Shown here piece after piece: positions 63,046-64,000 of a DNA stretch of 64,000 bases. Position 1 is the stretch's first letter, and the number at the start of each line of letters is the position of its first letter. The translations under genes were made by a program, and so were the position numbers. The stretch is from positions 15,508 to 79,507 of the forward strand of contig CAZOGW010000002.1 in the NCBI GenBank assembly GCA_964579415.1, given 5' to 3'. This DNA is from CAZOGW01 sp964579415. Its GTDB lineage: Bacteria; Actinomycetota; Acidimicrobiia; Spongiisociales; UBA5794. The notes beneath the pieces are model-generated. The model searched no databases. It was given only the letters and a program-made list of their open reading frames with translations, and was not told the DNA's origin.

Positions 63046-64000
63046 CAGGCGGCGGCACCTTCCTTGGCCATCTCTCCGGCCTTGCGCTCGACGTCTTCGG
63101 CGCCGCCGACCATGTAGAAGGCCTGCTCCGGGAAGCGGTCCAACTCGCCGTCGAGCACTGCCTTGAACGACCGGATGGTCTCTTCCAGCGGCGTGTAGAT
63201 GCCTGCCTGGCCGGTGAACTGCTCGGCCACGAACATGGGCTGGGCGAGGAACCTCTGGATGCGCCGGGCACGGCCCACGATGAGCTTGTCCTCTTCGGAC
63301 AGCTCGTCAATGCCCAGGATGGCGATGATGTCCTGCAGATCCTTGTAGCGCTGCAACACCCGCTGCACCTCGACGGCGACGCCGTAGTGCTCGTCGCCGA
63401 CGATCAGCGGGTCGAGCGCCCGCGACGTCGAGTCGAGCGGGTCCACCGCCGGGTAAATGCCCAGGGCCGTGAGAGGCCGGCTCAACACCGTGGTGGCGTC
63501 GAGGTGGGCGAAGGCGGTGTGCGGCGCCGGGTCGGTGATGTCGTCCGCCGGTACGTAGATGGCCTGCATCGAAGTGATCGAGCGGCCCTTCAGCGAGGTG
63601 ATGCGCTCCTGGAGGAAGCCCATCTCGCCGGCGAGCGTCGGCTGATAACCCACCGCGGACGGCATGCGGCCCAGCAGCGTCGACACCTCGGAACCGGCCT
63701 GGGTGAAACGGAAGATGTTGTCGACGAACAGCAGCACGTCCTGGCGCTGCACGTCACGGAAGTACTCCGCCATGGTCAGGGCCGAGAGAGCGACGCGGAG
63801 GCGCACCCCGGGCGGCTCGTCCATCTGGCCGAACACCAACGCCGCCCTGTCGATGACGCCGGTCTCTTTCATCTCCAGGAACAGGTCGTTGCCCTCGCGG
63901 GTCCGCTCGCCGACACCGGCGAACACCGACACGCCACCGTGCTGAGTGGCGACCCTGTTGATCATCTCCTGGATCCGCACCGTCTTGCCCACACCCGCGC
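63045..64000 (-). CDS. atpD: F-type ATP synthase beta subunit, partial (N-terminus beyond window)
   Basis: Catalytic subunit, truncated by the window edge: about 318 C-terminal residues are present. The first residues visible are the end of the P-loop (AGVGKTV). ERTREGNDLFLEM, DNIFRFTQAGSEVS, GRMPSAVGYQPTL, DELSEEDKLIVGRARRIQRF and a C-terminal EKAGEMAKEG-like helix confirm the call. The start codon lies outside the window. Confidence 0.97.
   Translation of the reverse strand, partial: AGVGKTVRIQEMINRVATQHGGVSVFAGVGERTREGNDLFLEMKETGVIDRAALVFGQMDEPPGVRLRVALSALTMAEYFRDVQRQDVLLFVDNIFRFTQAGSEVSTLLGRMPSAVGYQPTLAGEMGFLQERITSLKGRSITSMQAIYVPADDITDPAPHTAFAHLDATTVLSRPLTALGIYPAVDPLDSTSRALDPLIVGDEHYGVAVEVQRVLQRYKDLQDIIAILGIDELSEEDKLIVGRARRIQRFLAQPMFVAEQFTGQAGIYTPLEETIRSFKAVLDGELDRFPEQAFYMVGGAEDVERKAGEMAKEGAAA

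Overview
This GC-rich window reads as the chromosome of a Gram-positive-type actinobacterium. I would guess class Acidimicrobiia, from the mix of a SigE-like sigma factor, a DUF3048 protein, korAB, Sec-exported RTX-repeat enzymes, SpoIID/LytB proteins and an atpDC end; this placement is inference. No tRNA, rRNA, CRISPR array, transposase or phage gene was seen. Nearly all of the window serves the cell envelope and surface polysaccharide.

Layout. 1-8 kb: an ECF sigma factor with a membrane partner, a DUF3048 protein, an amidase, and the two subunits of a 2-oxoacid:ferredoxin oxidoreductase. 8-10.3 kb: a membrane glycosyltransferase and an exported RTX protein. 10.3-20 kb (minus strand): a probable operon of a multidomain glycosyltransferase, an LTA-synthase-like sulfatase, a nucleotide-sugar dehydrogenase, a GT4 glycosyltransferase and a TPR-LicD protein. 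20-22.7 kb: an M15 peptidase/FG-GAP/RTX fusion, with a relic of a nucleotide-sugar dehydrogenase gene beside it. 22.8-28.4 kb: a 1253-residue methyltransferase/glycosyltransferase fusion and a sulfotransferase. 28.6-33.7 kb (plus): a nonulosonic (sialic) acid operon, consisting of a TagF-like/TPR/GT29-like fusion, NeuA-HAD and a short NeuB. 33.7-36.6 kb (minus): a coiled-coil protein, a DUF115 protein, a GT8 and a methyltransferase.

37.7-47.5 kb (minus) is the most striking part. An ABC polysaccharide exporter (permease, ATPase) is followed by two Stealth phosphotransferases, one fused to a TagF-like domain. A cytidylyltransferase-PEP mutase fusion, phosphonopyruvate decarboxylase and a phosphonoacetaldehyde reductase-type Fe-alcohol dehydrogenase complete the block. 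Most junctions overlap, so this looks like one transcription unit. It could make, activate (as a CMP-phosphonate), attach and export a phosphonate-decorated glycan, probably carrying 2-hydroxyethylphosphonate.

47.7-62 kb: two polysaccharide deacetylases with RTX tails, a GT2, a polyprenyl-phosphate sugar transferase, rmlD/rmlA/rmlC (no rmlB here), a CmcI-TylF double methyltransferase, two SpoIID/LytB proteins with Cys-containing LysM-like modules and a small SRPBCC protein. 62.1-62.75 kb is a hairpin-rich, nearly duplicated non-coding element, followed by atpC and a partial atpD.

Taken together the genes describe assembly of a complex surface glycan: dTDP-rhamnose, a uronic amino sugar, a sialic-type acid, phosphonate and possibly sulfate and methyl groups. 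They also supply export machinery and surface enzymes that share RTX or LysM-like modules. Non-coding oddities include heptanucleotide arrays at three sites (one forming a perfect 28-bp inverted repeat) and the 278-bp repeat downstream of atpC.
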